A stretch of 64,000 bases of DNA from Nonomuraea jiangxiensis (GCF_900099965.1 NZ_FNDJ01000006.1:124001-188000), one strand, 5' to 3'; counted from the stretch's first letter, positions 7,503 to 16,050 are shown. Numbers and translations: made by a program. Notes: generated by a model not told the origin, from the letters alone.

Positions 7503-8915
7503 ATGGATACGATGACCGTCGAGCAGAACGGCATCAACGCGGTCCCCGCCGCCGAGCGCCACGGGCGGCCGAGGGATCTCTTCTGGCCCTGGGCGGGCTC
7601 CAACCTGTCGCTGTTCGGGGTCGCGTTCGGCGTGTACATCGTCGGGCTCGGGCTGGGCGTGGTGCCGGCGATCATCGTCGGGACCGTCGGGTACGTGCTG
7701 TCGTTCCTGCTGGTCGGGCTGGTCGCGATCGGCGGCACCAGATCCGGGGTGCCGACGATGACGCTGGGCCGGGCGCCGTTCGGTTATCAGGGCAACAAGC
7801 TGCCCGCCGCGTTCTCCTACATCTCGAACGTCGGCTGGGAGATCGTGCTCGTCACGCTCTCCGCGCAGAGCGGCGCCGCCATCCTCGGGCGGATCGCGCC
7901 GGGCATCCCGGCCACCACGGCCACCGCCGTGTGCTTCGCCGTCGCGGCGGTGGTGGTGATCGCGATCGGTGTGTACGGCCACGCGATGATCATGGTGGTG
8001 CAGCAGTACCTGACGTACGCGTTCGTCGTGCTGACCGTCGTCTACATGATCCTCATGGCGCCCAGGCTCGGCGGGGACCTGGAGACCACGGCGGGACCCG
8101 GCGGCTGGCTGGGCGGGGTGATCTTCGCGATGACCCTGCTCGGGCTCGGCTGGGTCAACTGCGGGGCCGACTACTCCCGTTACCTGCCCGCCCGCTCGCC
8201 CGCGCGGTCCGTGGCCTGGTGGACGACGCTCGGGGGCGCGCTGCCGCCCATCGTCCTGCTGGTGTTCGGGGTGCTGCTGGCGGGCGGGGATCCGCGACTG
8301 GCCGACGCCGCGGCGGGCGACCCGGTGGCGGCGCTGGCCGGGGCGTTGCCGACGTGGTTCCTGCTGCCGTACCTGCTGACCGCCATCGGCGGGTTCCTGG
8401 CCGGGGCGATCATGGACATCTACTCGTCGGGGCTGTCGATGCTGGCGCTCGGCGTGCCGGTCAGGCGGCACTACGCGGTGCTGATCGACGGGGTGCTCAT
8501 GCTGCTGGGCGGCTACTACCTGCTGTTCGTCTCCACCAGCTTCCTCGCCACCTTCCAGGCGTTCCTGGCGATCGTCGGCGTGGTGATGGCGGCCTGGGTC
8601 GCGATCTTCCTGGTGGACATGTGGCGGTTGCGGGCCGGCGGCCGGGCCTACGACGAGCGGCTGCTCCGGGCGGGCGGGCCCGTCCTCCACTGGCCGGGGC
8701 TGGTGTCGCTGGTGGTGGCGTCCGTCGTGGGGCTCGGGCTGATCACCTCGGCCGACCCGAACATCGCCAAGGTCCTCGGCTTCCTGATGAGCGACGAACT
8801 GGCGGCCGGCACGTTCGGGGCGGCGAACATCGGCGTCGTGGTCGCGCTCGTGCTGGCAGGGGCGCTCTACTTCGTGCTCACCGCCTTCACCGGGCCGCGC
8901 ACCGAGACCCGCTGA
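7503..8915 (+). CDS. NCS1 family cytosine/purine permease
   Basis: A 470-residue permease of the nucleobase:cation symporter-1 family (CodB/FCY2-like) taking up cytosine, purines or related compounds. About 12 hydrophobic segments are visible. The N-terminal stretch FWPWAGSNLSLFGVAFG and GRAPFGYQGNKLPAAF match the conserved substrate-site region of the family; GADYSRYLP follows TM6. The first ATG at 7503 gives a typical N-terminus. No cytosine deaminase or allantoin gene is adjacent, so the substrate is open. Transcribed alone, possibly leaderless. Confidence 0.88.
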   Translation: MDTMTVEQNGINAVPAAERHGRPRDLFWPWAGSNLSLFGVAFGVYIVGLGLGVVPAIIVGTVGYVLSFLLVGLVAIGGTRSGVPTMTLGRAPFGYQGNKLPAAFSYISNVGWEIVLVTLSAQSGAAILGRIAPGIPATTATAVCFAVAAVVVIAIGVYGHAMIMVVQQYLTYAFVVLTVVYMILMAPRLGGDLETTAGPGGWLGGVIFAMTLLGLGWVNCGADYSRYLPARSPARSVAWWTTLGGALPPIVLLVFGVLLAGGDPRLADAAAGDPVAALAGALPTWFLLPYLLTAIGGFLAGAIMDIYSSGLSMLALGVPVRRHYAVLIDGVLMLLGGYYLLFVSTSFLATFQAFLAIVGVVMAAWVAIFLVDMWRLRAGGRAYDERLLRAGGPVLHWPGLVSLVVASVVGLGLITSADPNIAKVLGFLMSDELAAGTFGAANIGVVVALVLAGALYFVLTAFTGPRTETR

Positions 8916-8984
8916 CCGTCTGACGCCGGTTGGGCTCCGGGGCCTCTCGCCTTGCCGCCGGACGATTGTTACTGTTCGTAATTG

Positions 8985-9500
8985 ATGAGTGATATTCCGT
9001 TGCGGCTCTTGCGGTGGGTGGTGCATGTGACCACCTGCCTGCTGCTGGTGATCGCCGTGGTCGCCGTGCTGGGCGAGGGCCGCGTGGCCGAGGCCCTGTG
9101 CGGGCTGGTGCTCGGGCTGGCGTACGCCGTGGGGCCGGCCCTCAAGCAGCCGTGGCTCCGGGGCGCCTGGCTGGTCCTCGTGACCGACGGGTGGATGGCG
9201 CTGGCCTCGGTGGCGCCGCCGTTCGTGTGGCTGGCGCTGCCGTTGCTGTTCGTGTATCTGGATCTCATGCCGGTGTGGCTGGCGATGTTCGGGGTGACGG
9301 TGCTGACCTTGGCGGCGACCCTGATGGCCGTCTGGCACGCGGGGGAGGTGTCGATGCCGCTGCTGGTGGGGCCCAGTGCCGCGGCCGCCGCGACGACGCT
9401 GCTGGTGCTGGCGTGCAAGTCGCTGAGGACCACGGGGAAGGCCGGCGAACGTGCCGGCCACCCGGCCGACGAGCGGGCCGGTCGGGTGGCCGACGCGTAG
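8985..9500 (+). CDS. Membrane protein resembling an isolated histidine-kinase sensor domain
   Basis: About 171 residues with five hydrophobic segments, then a short hydrophilic tail rich in Glu, Arg and Ala. From memory, the pattern (RWVVHVT start, a WLVLVTDGWMAL helix, a PLLFVYLDLMPVWLA helix, HAGEVSMPLLVGP loop) resembles the membrane sensor region of actinobacterial NarL-type histidine kinases. The frame stops where a DHp/kinase domain would begin, and no kinase follows before the convergent gene at 9535. It may be a truncated kinase or a stand-alone membrane protein. I chose the ATG at 8985 over an adjacent TTG at 8982. The kinase resemblance is inference; the membrane topology is seen. 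Confidence 0.6.
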   Translation: MSDIPLRLLRWVVHVTTCLLLVIAVVAVLGEGRVAEALCGLVLGLAYAVGPALKQPWLRGAWLVLVTDGWMALASVAPPFVWLALPLLFVYLDLMPVWLAMFGVTVLTLAATLMAVWHAGEVSMPLLVGPSAAAAATTLLVLACKSLRTTGKAGERAGHPADERAGRVADA

Positions 9501-9534
9501 CGCGTCCCCCGTGGCGGGGGTCCCCGTCCCCGGG

Positions 9535-11331
9535 TCAGGCGGTCACGATGGCGAAGTCGGGGGTGGGGCGGTCGAGCAGGGCGATCAGCCGTTGCAGTGC
9601 CGCCGTGCTGCCCGCCCGTTCCACGCCTTCCACACCCTTGCCCGTCAGCAGGCCGACGAGCTGGGTCTTGGTCAGTTTCAGCGTCAGGTCCGCGCTCTCG
9701 TCGGGCGGGTTCGCCTGGTGGATCAGCGCGCCGTTGGACAGCGTCATGCGGTGCCGTTCGCCGAGGTCGGTCACGTACCAGTCGATGGACAGCCGCTCGT
9801 GCCAGGCGCGCGGGCCGTCGAGGCGGATGGCGATCGACTCGAAGATCTGCTCCACGGTCAGCGCGGCGAGGAGGTCCGGCGAGGCGGTGCCCGCGGTCGC
9901 CGGGACGATGCCCTCGGCCAGCTCCAGCGCGCCCATGAGGTAGAAGTTGCGCCAGGTCCCGTTCTCGGCGCCGTGGCCGAGCCTGGTGTAGACCTCGGCG
10001 AGCAGGTCGCGTGCCTCCTTGTTGCCCTCGTCGGCGAAGACGGCGTGGTTGAGCAGCTGGGCGGCGAAGCGCAGGTCGTTCTCGTCGATGTAGCGCCGGG
10101 CGAACGCCACCACCGCCGCTCCCCCGCCCAGGCACTCCACGTACCGGATCGCGCTCTCCCGTGGCGGGTGCTCCCACAGATGGGCCGGGTTGCCGTCGAA
10201 CCAGCCCAGGTAGCGCTGGTAGACGGCCTTGGCGTTGTGACCGGCCGAGCCGTGGTAGCCGCGCGTGTGCCAGCACCGCTCCAGCTCGGGCGGCAGGCGC
10301 AGGGTCTCGGCGATCTCGGGTCCCGTCAGGCCCTTGTTGAGCAGGCGCAGCGTCTGGTCGTGCAGGTAGGCGTACAGGTCGCGGTGCCGGGTGAGGAAGC
10401 CCACGATGTTGTCGCGGCCCCACAGGGGCCAGTAGTGCGCGGCGCAGGCCACGTCGGCGCGCCCCCCGAACAGGGTGATGGCCTCGGTCAGGTGACGCAC
10501 GCGGGCGCGGGCGTCGCGCACGGCGGCGCCGCGTGGCGGGAGGAGGTCGGGCTGGCCGCGGCCGGCGCTGTCGGCCAGGTAGAGGGCACGGCGGTCAGGG
10601 AGGAGCAGGCTCGTCTCCGCGAGGGCGCCGGGGTGGAAGACCATCCGTACGCCGTCGATCAGCTCCTCCTGCCCGGTACGGGCGATGTCCAGCGTGGGCG
10701 GCACGAGCGACGTGGTGCCGGTGGAGGCGGCCAGGCCCAGGCCGCAGCCGAGGTGGCCCTCGGGGGAACGCGGCAGGGCGACGCCGTGCAGGTAGACGGA
10801 GCGGCGGGCCATGGCCGGGCCCGCGTGGAGGCTCTCCGCGACCGCGTGCTCCATGAAGCCGGCGGCGGCCAGGACCGGCACGGCGCCGTCGGTGACGCCG
10901 CGGACGCCGCCGTAGTGGTCGGCCTGCGCGCTGGTGTAGATCACGCCGGTGACCGGGCGGTCTCCGCGGTGGGCACGGTAGAGCTTGAGCGCGGCGGCGG
11001 CGCACTCGGTGGAGAGCAGCGGGTCGATCACGAGGACGCCGCGCTCGCCCTCGACCAGGGTCAGGTTCGTCAGGTCCAGGCCGCGTACCTGGTAGATGCC
11101 CTCGCACACCTCGTACAGGCCGTGCCGGGCGCACAACTGGGCCTGGCGCCAGAGGCTGGGGTGGGCCGTCTCCGGGCAGTCCTCCCGGAGGAATCCGTAG
11201 GAGTCATCCCAGACCACCCTGCCGTCCGCCGTCTTGATCACGGTCGGGTCGAGCTTCGCGAGGAAGCCGCGGTCCGCGTCCTCGAAGTCGCGCCTGTCGC
11301 CGAATGGAAGGTCTGCCATGTCGAGCCGCAT
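9535..11331 (-). CDS. Alkyl/aryl-sulfatase family protein with altered metal site
   Basis: About 598 residues with the SdsA/BDS1 layout: a metallo-beta-lactamase domain (residues about 60-310), the dimerisation domain (AVYQRYLGWFDGNPAHLW; NGTWRNFYLMGALELAEG) and a C-terminal SCP2-like domain (DLTLKLTKTQLVGLLTGKG). Family members hydrolyse primary alkyl sulfates using two zinc ions. Here the zinc motif normally THxHxDHxGG reads TSAQADHYGG (residues 133-142): both first-site histidines are replaced, while Asp and the last His remain. The later AENATH-type segment reads ADSAGR, changing further ligands. Catalysis by the classical mechanism is therefore doubtful. Start uncertain (11361, 11331 or 11319). 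Confidence 0.85.
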   Translation of the reverse strand: MRLDMADLPFGDRRDFEDADRGFLAKLDPTVIKTADGRVVWDDSYGFLREDCPETAHPSLWRQAQLCARHGLYEVCEGIYQVRGLDLTNLTLVEGERGVLVIDPLLSTECAAAALKLYRAHRGDRPVTGVIYTSAQADHYGGVRGVTDGAVPVLAAAGFMEHAVAESLHAGPAMARRSVYLHGVALPRSPEGHLGCGLGLAASTGTTSLVPPTLDIARTGQEELIDGVRMVFHPGALAETSLLLPDRRALYLADSAGRGQPDLLPPRGAAVRDARARVRHLTEAITLFGGRADVACAAHYWPLWGRDNIVGFLTRHRDLYAYLHDQTLRLLNKGLTGPEIAETLRLPPELERCWHTRGYHGSAGHNAKAVYQRYLGWFDGNPAHLWEHPPRESAIRYVECLGGGAAVVAFARRYIDENDLRFAAQLLNHAVFADEGNKEARDLLAEVYTRLGHGAENGTWRNFYLMGALELAEGIVPATAGTASPDLLAALTVEQIFESIAIRLDGPRAWHERLSIDWYVTDLGERHRMTLSNGALIHQANPPDESADLTLKLTKTQLVGLLTGKGVEGVERAGSTAALQRLIALLDRPTPDFAIVTA

Positions 11332-11464
11332 GCCCGGGATCTGACCCAGAAAGCCCAACAAAGGCCCCGATTAGCATGACTCGGGCAATAGGGACAGCGC
11401 CCCGGGGGCGGCAGGGTGCTGGTCACGTATCCTCGCGGAGACTCCGTCCGCGACGAGAAGCGAC

Positions 11465-11506
11465 GGTGATCGGTGGTCGGTGATCGGTGGTCGGTGGTCG
11501 GTGGTC
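11465..11506. repeat. Six tandem copies of a 7-base unit
   Basis: GGTGATC or GGTGGTC is repeated six times head to tail, 37 to 78 bases before the HAD gene start. It lies between divergent genes and may affect the promoter of either. Confidence 0.85.
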
Positions 11507-11542
11507 GGCTTCGGCGAGTGAGTGGGTGGGGAGGCGAAGGTC

Positions 11543-12181
11543 ATGCGGGCTTGTGTGTTCGACCTTGACGGGGTGCTGGTGGACTCCGAGCCGGTGTGGG
11601 AGGAGGTGCGGCGGGCGTTCGTCGCCGAGCACGGCGGGACCTGGCAGCCGGACACCCAGTCCAGGCTCATGGGGATGAGCACCGCCGAGTGGGCCGCTTA
11701 CCTCGGTTCGCTGGGGGTGGCGATGCCGGCCGGCGAGATCGCCAGCGCCGTGGTGGAGCGGATGGCCGCCCGCTACCGTGACGCGGTGCCGCTGATGCCG
11801 GGTGCGGTGGAGACGGTCAGGCGCCTGTCCGGGCAGGTCACGCTGGGGCTGGCCAGCTCGTCGCCGCGTTCGCTGATCGACACGGTGCTGGCCGCGGCGG
11901 GGCTGGCGGAGTGCTTCGAGGCCACCGTGTCCACCGAGGAGGTCCCGCGCGGCAAGCCCGCCCCCGACGGCTATCTGGAGGCGGCCAGGCGGCTGGAGGT
12001 CGATCCCCGTGAATGCGTGGCGGTCGAGGACTCCAGCAACGGGCTGCGTTCCGCGCACGCGGCGGGCATGCGCGTGGTCGCCGTGCCCCACCCCCGTTAC
12101 CCGCCCGCGCCGGACGCCCTCGCCCTGGCCTGGCGCGTTCTGCCGGACCTCGGCGCCTTCACCGTCGAGTCGCTCTCGTGA
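11543..12181 (+). CDS. HAD superfamily hydrolase, beta-phosphoglucomutase-like
   Basis: A 212-residue HAD-IA phosphatase/phosphomutase. Motif I is FDLDGVLVDSEP (nucleophile Asp and acid/base Asp), motif II ASSSPRS, motif III the Lys of PRGKPAPDGY, motif IV VEDSSNG. The helical cap between motifs I and II is the type seen in beta-PGM and 2-deoxyglucose-6-phosphatase proteins. GGAGGCGAAGGTC before ATG 11543 fixes the start; a GTG at 11522 is less likely. It is followed 33 bases later by the PRPP synthetase gene, so a sugar-phosphate or nucleotide substrate is plausible but unproven. Confidence 0.88.
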   Translation: MRACVFDLDGVLVDSEPVWEEVRRAFVAEHGGTWQPDTQSRLMGMSTAEWAAYLGSLGVAMPAGEIASAVVERMAARYRDAVPLMPGAVETVRRLSGQVTLGLASSSPRSLIDTVLAAAGLAECFEATVSTEEVPRGKPAPDGYLEAARRLEVDPRECVAVEDSSNGLRSAHAAGMRVVAVPHPRYPPAPDALALAWRVLPDLGAFTVESLS

Positions 12182-12214
12182 AAAAGCGCCACGGGTGGCT
12201 ATGCTTACGGAAGC

Positions 12215-13156
12215 GTGCGAGATATCACGGTTTTCAGCGGCAGTGCCCACCCGGATCTGGCTGAGGAGATCTGCAAGCACCTCGGCACTCCTCTCCACCC
12301 GGTCCAGGTCCACCGCTTCGCCAACGACGTGCTCGAAGTCCAGCTCCAGGCCAACTGCCGGGAGCGTGACGTGTTCCTCATCCAGCCCCTGGTGCCGCCC
12401 GTGCAGGAGCACCTGGTCGAGTTGCTGCTGATGCTCGACGCGGCCCGCGGCGCGTCCGCCGCCCGGACGACCGTCGTGCTCCCGCACTATGCCTACGCCC
12501 GGAGCGACAAGAAGGACGCGCCACGCATCTCGATCGGCGGGCGGCTGGTCGCCGACCTCATGGTGGCCGCCGGCGCCAGCCGGGTGCTGGCGATGACGCT
12601 GCACTCGCCGCAGGTGCACGGCTTCTTCAGCATCCCGGTCGACCACCTGCACGCGCTGCGCGAGCTGGCCGCGCACTTCAACCGGTACGACCTGGGCAAC
12701 ACGGTCGTCGTCTCCCCCGACCTCGGCAACGCCAAGGAGGCCGCGCACTTCGCCCGCCTGCTCGGCACCGACGTCGCCATGGGCGCCAAGCAGCGCTTCC
12801 CCGACGACCGCGTGGTGATCAGCTCCGTGATCGGCGACGTGGCGGGCAAGGACGTGATCATCCTGGACGACGAGATCGCCAAGGGCAGCACCGTCCTGGA
12901 GCTGCTCGACCGGCTGCGCGAGCACAAGGTCCGCTCGGTGCGGGTGGCCTGCACGCACGGGCTGTTCTCGAGCGGGGCGATCGAGCGGTTGAGCGCGCGG
13001 CCCGAGGTCGAGGAGATCGTCTGCACCAACACCGTGCCGCCGCCCCCGGACGCCGGCGACAAGCTCACCGTGCTGTCCATCGCGCCCGCCCTGGCCGAGG
13101 CCATGCGCCGCATCCACGACGGCGAGTCGGTGAGCGCCCTGTTCAGTACATCCTGA
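12215..13156 (+). CDS. Ribose-phosphate pyrophosphokinase, divergent paralogue type
   Basis: A 313-residue PRPP synthetase (ribose 5-phosphate + ATP to PRPP + AMP). The fold-wide motifs are present: RFANDVLEVQ, PHYAYARSDKK (ATP site), AMTLHSPQVHGFF (ribose-phosphate/metal region), a catalytic loop reduced to AKQRF (K and R kept) and the PRPP loop DDEIAKGST instead of DDMIDTAGT of housekeeping enzymes. These differences suggest a second, possibly specialised enzyme rather than the essential Prs. GTG 12215 gives the expected N-terminus. It follows the HAD gene and its last 14 bases overlap the convergent SDR gene. Confidence 0.85.
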   Translation: MRDITVFSGSAHPDLAEEICKHLGTPLHPVQVHRFANDVLEVQLQANCRERDVFLIQPLVPPVQEHLVELLLMLDAARGASAARTTVVLPHYAYARSDKKDAPRISIGGRLVADLMVAAGASRVLAMTLHSPQVHGFFSIPVDHLHALRELAAHFNRYDLGNTVVVSPDLGNAKEAAHFARLLGTDVAMGAKQRFPDDRVVISSVIGDVAGKDVIILDDEIAKGSTVLELLDRLREHKVRSVRVACTHGLFSSGAIERLSARPEVEEIVCTNTVPPPPDAGDKLTVLSIAPALAEAMRRIHDGESVSALFSTS

Positions 13157-13970
13157 CGACCTGCGCGGTGACCCGGCGCCCCTGGTGCGAGGCCAGGAAG
13201 GTGATCACCTCGGCCACGTCCTCCGGCCGGCCCACGGATCGCAAGGGGGTGCCGGTGCCGGCCAGCTTCGCCACCTCCTCGTTGATCCAGCCGGTGTCGG
13301 TGATGGGCGGGTGGACCATGTTCGCGGTGATGCCGTACCGGCCGAGCTCGTGCGCGGCGGACATCGTGTAGTTCTCCTGGGCGGCCTTGGCCGCGCCGTA
13401 GGACACCTCGGTGGGGAAGCCCTGCGGGCCGCCGGAGGTCAGGCCGATGATCCGGCCCCAGTCGGCGCCGCGCTCGATGTGCCGGCGGGCGAACTCGGAG
13501 ATCAGCAGGGCGGGCGCCCGTACGTCCACCCCGAACTGGCGCTCGTACGTCTCGGCGGCCACCGGCCTGAGCGGGCGGCCGAACCCGTCGCGCTCCTGCG
13601 CGGCGAAGGTGTCGCTGAGCCAGCCGCTGGCGTTGTTGACCAGGATCTGCACCGGGCCGAGCACCTGCTCCGCCTGGTCGAACAGGGCCCCGGGGGTCTG
13701 CGGGTCGGCCAGGTCGGCCTCCACGGCCTCGGCGGTGCCGCCCGCCGCGCGGATGCGCCGCACCACGTCGCCGGCGTCCGCGGCACGGGCCTGGTCGTAT
13801 GCGGCGGGATAGGCCGGTTCGTTCAGCGGCGGGAGGCGCTTGTAGGTGAGGAAGACCGCCACACCCTCGGCGGCCAGGGCCGTCGCGGTGGCCGCGCCTA
13901 TGCCCTGATTGGCGCCGGTGACCAGCGCGACTTTCCCTGTCAGGTGTGTATCGATCATAGTGGCCATCAT
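13143..13970 (-). CDS. SDR family oxidoreductase
   Basis: A 275-residue short-chain dehydrogenase. The cofactor motif TGANQGIGAATA, NNASGW, the catalytic Ser in LTSGG and the YGAAK pair (YxxxK) are all present, so it should be active; substrate unknown. The segment RIIGLTSGGPQGFPTEVSYG puts the catalytic Ser 13 or 14 residues before Tyr as usual. Possible ATG starts are 13970, 13967 and 13958; the last (MIDTHLTGKVALVTG) leaves a more typical N-terminus. Its 5' end abuts or overlaps the start codon of the divergent nucleotidyltransferase gene, and its 3' end overlaps the PRPP synthetase gene, so there is no room for a conventional leader on either side. Confidence 0.88.
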   Translation of the reverse strand: MMATMIDTHLTGKVALVTGANQGIGAATATALAAEGVAVFLTYKRLPPLNEPAYPAAYDQARAADAGDVVRRIRAAGGTAEAVEADLADPQTPGALFDQAEQVLGPVQILVNNASGWLSDTFAAQERDGFGRPLRPVAAETYERQFGVDVRAPALLISEFARRHIERGADWGRIIGLTSGGPQGFPTEVSYGAAKAAQENYTMSAAHELGRYGITANMVHPPITDTGWINEEVAKLAGTGTPLRSVGRPEDVAEVITFLASHQGRRVTAQVVRMY

Positions 13971-14697
13971 GCACGCAGCGACGGAGCGCCTGCTAAGGCA
14001 ATTTCTCGAGGGCGTCGAGCCGGCCGTTCCCCTGGTGGCGCTGTGGGCGCACGGGTCGCTCGGGGCCGGTGACTACCAGGAGGGCCGCAGCGACCTGGAC
14101 CTCGTCGCCATCGTCGATTCGCCCGTGACGATGGAGCAGTGGCGCCGGATCAAGGCCCTGCACCGCTCGCTCGACCCGCCGCTGGCCAGGCGGCTGCACT
14201 GCTCCTACCTGGCCAGGCAGGAGCTGGACGACCCCGCGGTCGAGCATGTGACGTGGGCACACCAGGAGATCTACCGCCGCCCCGTCACCGCGGTCACGCG
14301 GCGCGAGCTGCACGAGGCCGGACGGGTGCTGTACGGGCCGCCGCCCGCCGGGCTGCTGCCGCCGGTGTCGGACGCGGAGCTGGCCGCGTACGTACGCGCG
14401 GACCTGCGTGACTTCTGGCTGGACAAGACCCGCGGGCGGCGGCGGTGGCTGCGCGACGTGTGGGTGGACCTGGGCATGATCACGGTCGCCAGGGCCACCG
14501 TGACGCTGCGGGACGGGCGCCTGATCAGCAAGCGCGAGGCCCTCGACGTGCTGGCCGAACTGGGCGCGCCGGAGACGGTGGTGGCCGACGTCCGCGCCCG
14601 CAGGTACGGGACCCCGGCTCCGGTGCTGAGCCGGTTCAGGAGGGGGCGGCTGGCTCGGACGTTCATCCGGTCCGCGATCAGGAAGGCGCTGACCTGA
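13969..14697 (+). CDS. Nucleotidyltransferase-fold protein (aminoglycoside adenylyltransferase-like)
   Basis: A 242-residue protein with an N-terminal pol-beta-type nucleotidyltransferase domain: WAHGSLGAGDYQEGRSDLD supplies the GS helix and the DxD metal site. The C-terminal helical half resembles AadA/DUF4111-type proteins. It might nucleotidylate an antibiotic, protein or small molecule; no substrate can be assigned. I chose the ATG at 13969 because it places the GS motif about 25 residues in. It is divergent from the SDR gene with overlapping start regions, suggesting leaderless expression of one or both. Confidence 0.72.
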   Translation: MHAATERLLRQFLEGVEPAVPLVALWAHGSLGAGDYQEGRSDLDLVAIVDSPVTMEQWRRIKALHRSLDPPLARRLHCSYLARQELDDPAVEHVTWAHQEIYRRPVTAVTRRELHEAGRVLYGPPPAGLLPPVSDAELAAYVRADLRDFWLDKTRGRRRWLRDVWVDLGMITVARATVTLRDGRLISKREALDVLAELGAPETVVADVRARRYGTPAPVLSRFRRGRLARTFIRSAIRKALT

Positions 14698-14804
14698 GCG
14701 GGGCGGCGAGCCGCCCGTCTCACTAGGTAGAACGTACAAGCGTGCGCCCATTACGGGGGATAGTCTTGGCCCGAATTACCACCTGACATCCTGGAAGGGC
14801 GGCA

Positions 14805-15443
14805 ATGGGGGAAATCAGGCAGTCCTATCTGGTGGCGGCGACGTCGGCGGTCTCGCTCCTGCGTGATCCCGCGGTGGGCTCGGCCTGGCACAAGCCGAGT
14901 GCGCTCACGGAGTTCAGCGTCGCGGGGCTGGCGGGGCACCTGGCTCATCAACTCGTCCGGGTCGCGGACGTGCTCGCCTCGAAGGAGGACGGGCACGCGC
15001 CGATCCGGCTCATCGAGCATTATTCGCGGTCGCCGTGGGTGCAGGCGGGCCTCGACCACGAGAGCAACGTGAGCGTCAGGCGGGGCGGCGAGGCGGCCGC
15101 CGCCGACGGGGCCGCGACCCTGGTCGAGAAGGCGCAGCGGCTGCTCGACCAGCTGACGGCCGCCCTGCCCACGGAGCCCGCGGACCGGGTGGTCAACCTG
15201 CCGTGGGCGGGCTGGTCGCTCCGGCTCGACGACTTCCTGCTCACCCGGCTGGTGGAGCTGGTCGTGCATTCCGACGACCTGGCCTCCAGCGTGGGCGTCG
15301 AGACTCCCGAGCTGCCCGCGCCGGTGATCGAGCCCGTGGTCGAGCTGCTGGCCCGGCTGGCCGTGCACCGGCACGGGCCGACGGCGGTCATCCGCACGCT
15401 GAGCCGGGCCGAACGCGCCCCGGCCACGATAAGCGCCTTCTAG
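14805..15443 (+). CDS. DinB/mycothiol-dependent maleylpyruvate isomerase-fold protein
   Basis: A 212-residue protein of the MDMPI/DinB-like superfamily in which mycothiol or metal is bound by conserved His residues. The N-terminal helix bundle contains SVAGLAGHLAHQLVRVADVL (a canonical HLAHQ metal-site helix), and the second half has LLTRLVELVVHSDDLASSVG, the hallmark HSDDLA segment. Family members include maleylpyruvate isomerase and many uncharacterised thiol-dependent enzymes. The ATG at 14805 follows GGAAGGGCGGCA. A TAGTCT -10-like hexamer lies near 14761. It is convergent with the TetR gene, with only 2 bases between stops. Confidence 0.78.
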   Translation: MGEIRQSYLVAATSAVSLLRDPAVGSAWHKPSALTEFSVAGLAGHLAHQLVRVADVLASKEDGHAPIRLIEHYSRSPWVQAGLDHESNVSVRRGGEAAAADGAATLVEKAQRLLDQLTAALPTEPADRVVNLPWAGWSLRLDDFLLTRLVELVVHSDDLASSVGVETPELPAPVIEPVVELLARLAVHRHGPTAVIRTLSRAERAPATISAF

Positions 15444-15445
15444 CG

Positions 15446-16012
15446 TCAGGAAACGATCATGCGCAGGGCCGTGGACACCTCACGGCCCGACAGCGCGCTG
15501 TCCGGGTCGAGCAGCCACTGTGACAGGAACCCCGTCAGCATGGCCTGGTAGACCGTCCCCGTGAGCCGTGCGCGCTCCGGGTCGCTGCCGGGCTCGATCC
15601 CGGAGAACAGCTCCGCGAGCCCCAGCCGCGCCTCCTTGACGGCGCCTCCGAGCTGCTCGCGCACCTCGGGCAGGTGGTCGATCTGCCCCATCAGCTCGAA
15701 CTGGGTCACCCACAACGGCCGCAGCCGGGAGAACGACTCCACCACCCGGTCCCACGCGGCCTCGAAGCGCTCCAGCGGGGTGGCCGAGGGGTCGACGTCG
15801 GCCACCAGCGTGGCCGCCAGGTCGTCGCCCCACTCCCGCATCGCCTCGAACAGCGCCTCGTTCATCAGCGCTTCCTTCGACCTGAAGTGGTATCCGATGC
15901 CCGCCAGGCTCACGCCGGAGGCGTTGGCTATGTCACGCGCCGTGGTGCGCGAATAGCCCTTCTCGATCAGGCACCGCTTTGCCCCGGCCAGCAGATCTTC
16001 CCGGTTTCCCAT
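15446..16012 (-). CDS. TetR family regulator
   Basis: About 188 residues. The N-terminal HTH (TTARDIANASGVSLAGIGYHFRSKEAL) is classic TetR; the C-terminal domain is an alpha-helical ligand pocket of unknown specificity. It is divergent from the FAD monooxygenase gene, with 73 bases between start codons, and is therefore its likely repressor. I chose the ATG at 16012 (MGNREDLL) over 16030 because it gives a usual arm length before the HTH. Confidence 0.88.
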   Translation of the reverse strand: MGNREDLLAGAKRCLIEKGYSRTTARDIANASGVSLAGIGYHFRSKEALMNEALFEAMREWGDDLAATLVADVDPSATPLERFEAAWDRVVESFSRLRPLWVTQFELMGQIDHLPEVREQLGGAVKEARLGLAELFSGIEPGSDPERARLTGTVYQAMLTGFLSQWLLDPDSALSGREVSTALRMIVS

Positions 16013-16050
16013 GCTCGGAGAGTAGCACAATCGTCTTGAAACTTCGTACT

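Noticed and set aside
7377..9461. Very long minus-strand frame (694 codons) opposite the NCS1 permease and membrane protein genes
   Set aside because: Composition is almost entirely Arg, Gly, His, Gln and Pro with no domain; it is the GC-driven shadow of genuine plus-strand genes.
9451..11379. 642-codon plus-strand frame opposite the alkylsulfatase-family gene
   Set aside because: Low-complexity shadow; the minus strand carries the recognisable domains.
11465..11506. CRISPR-like array
   Set aside because: The 7-base units are directly adjacent with no spacers; no cas genes are in the window.
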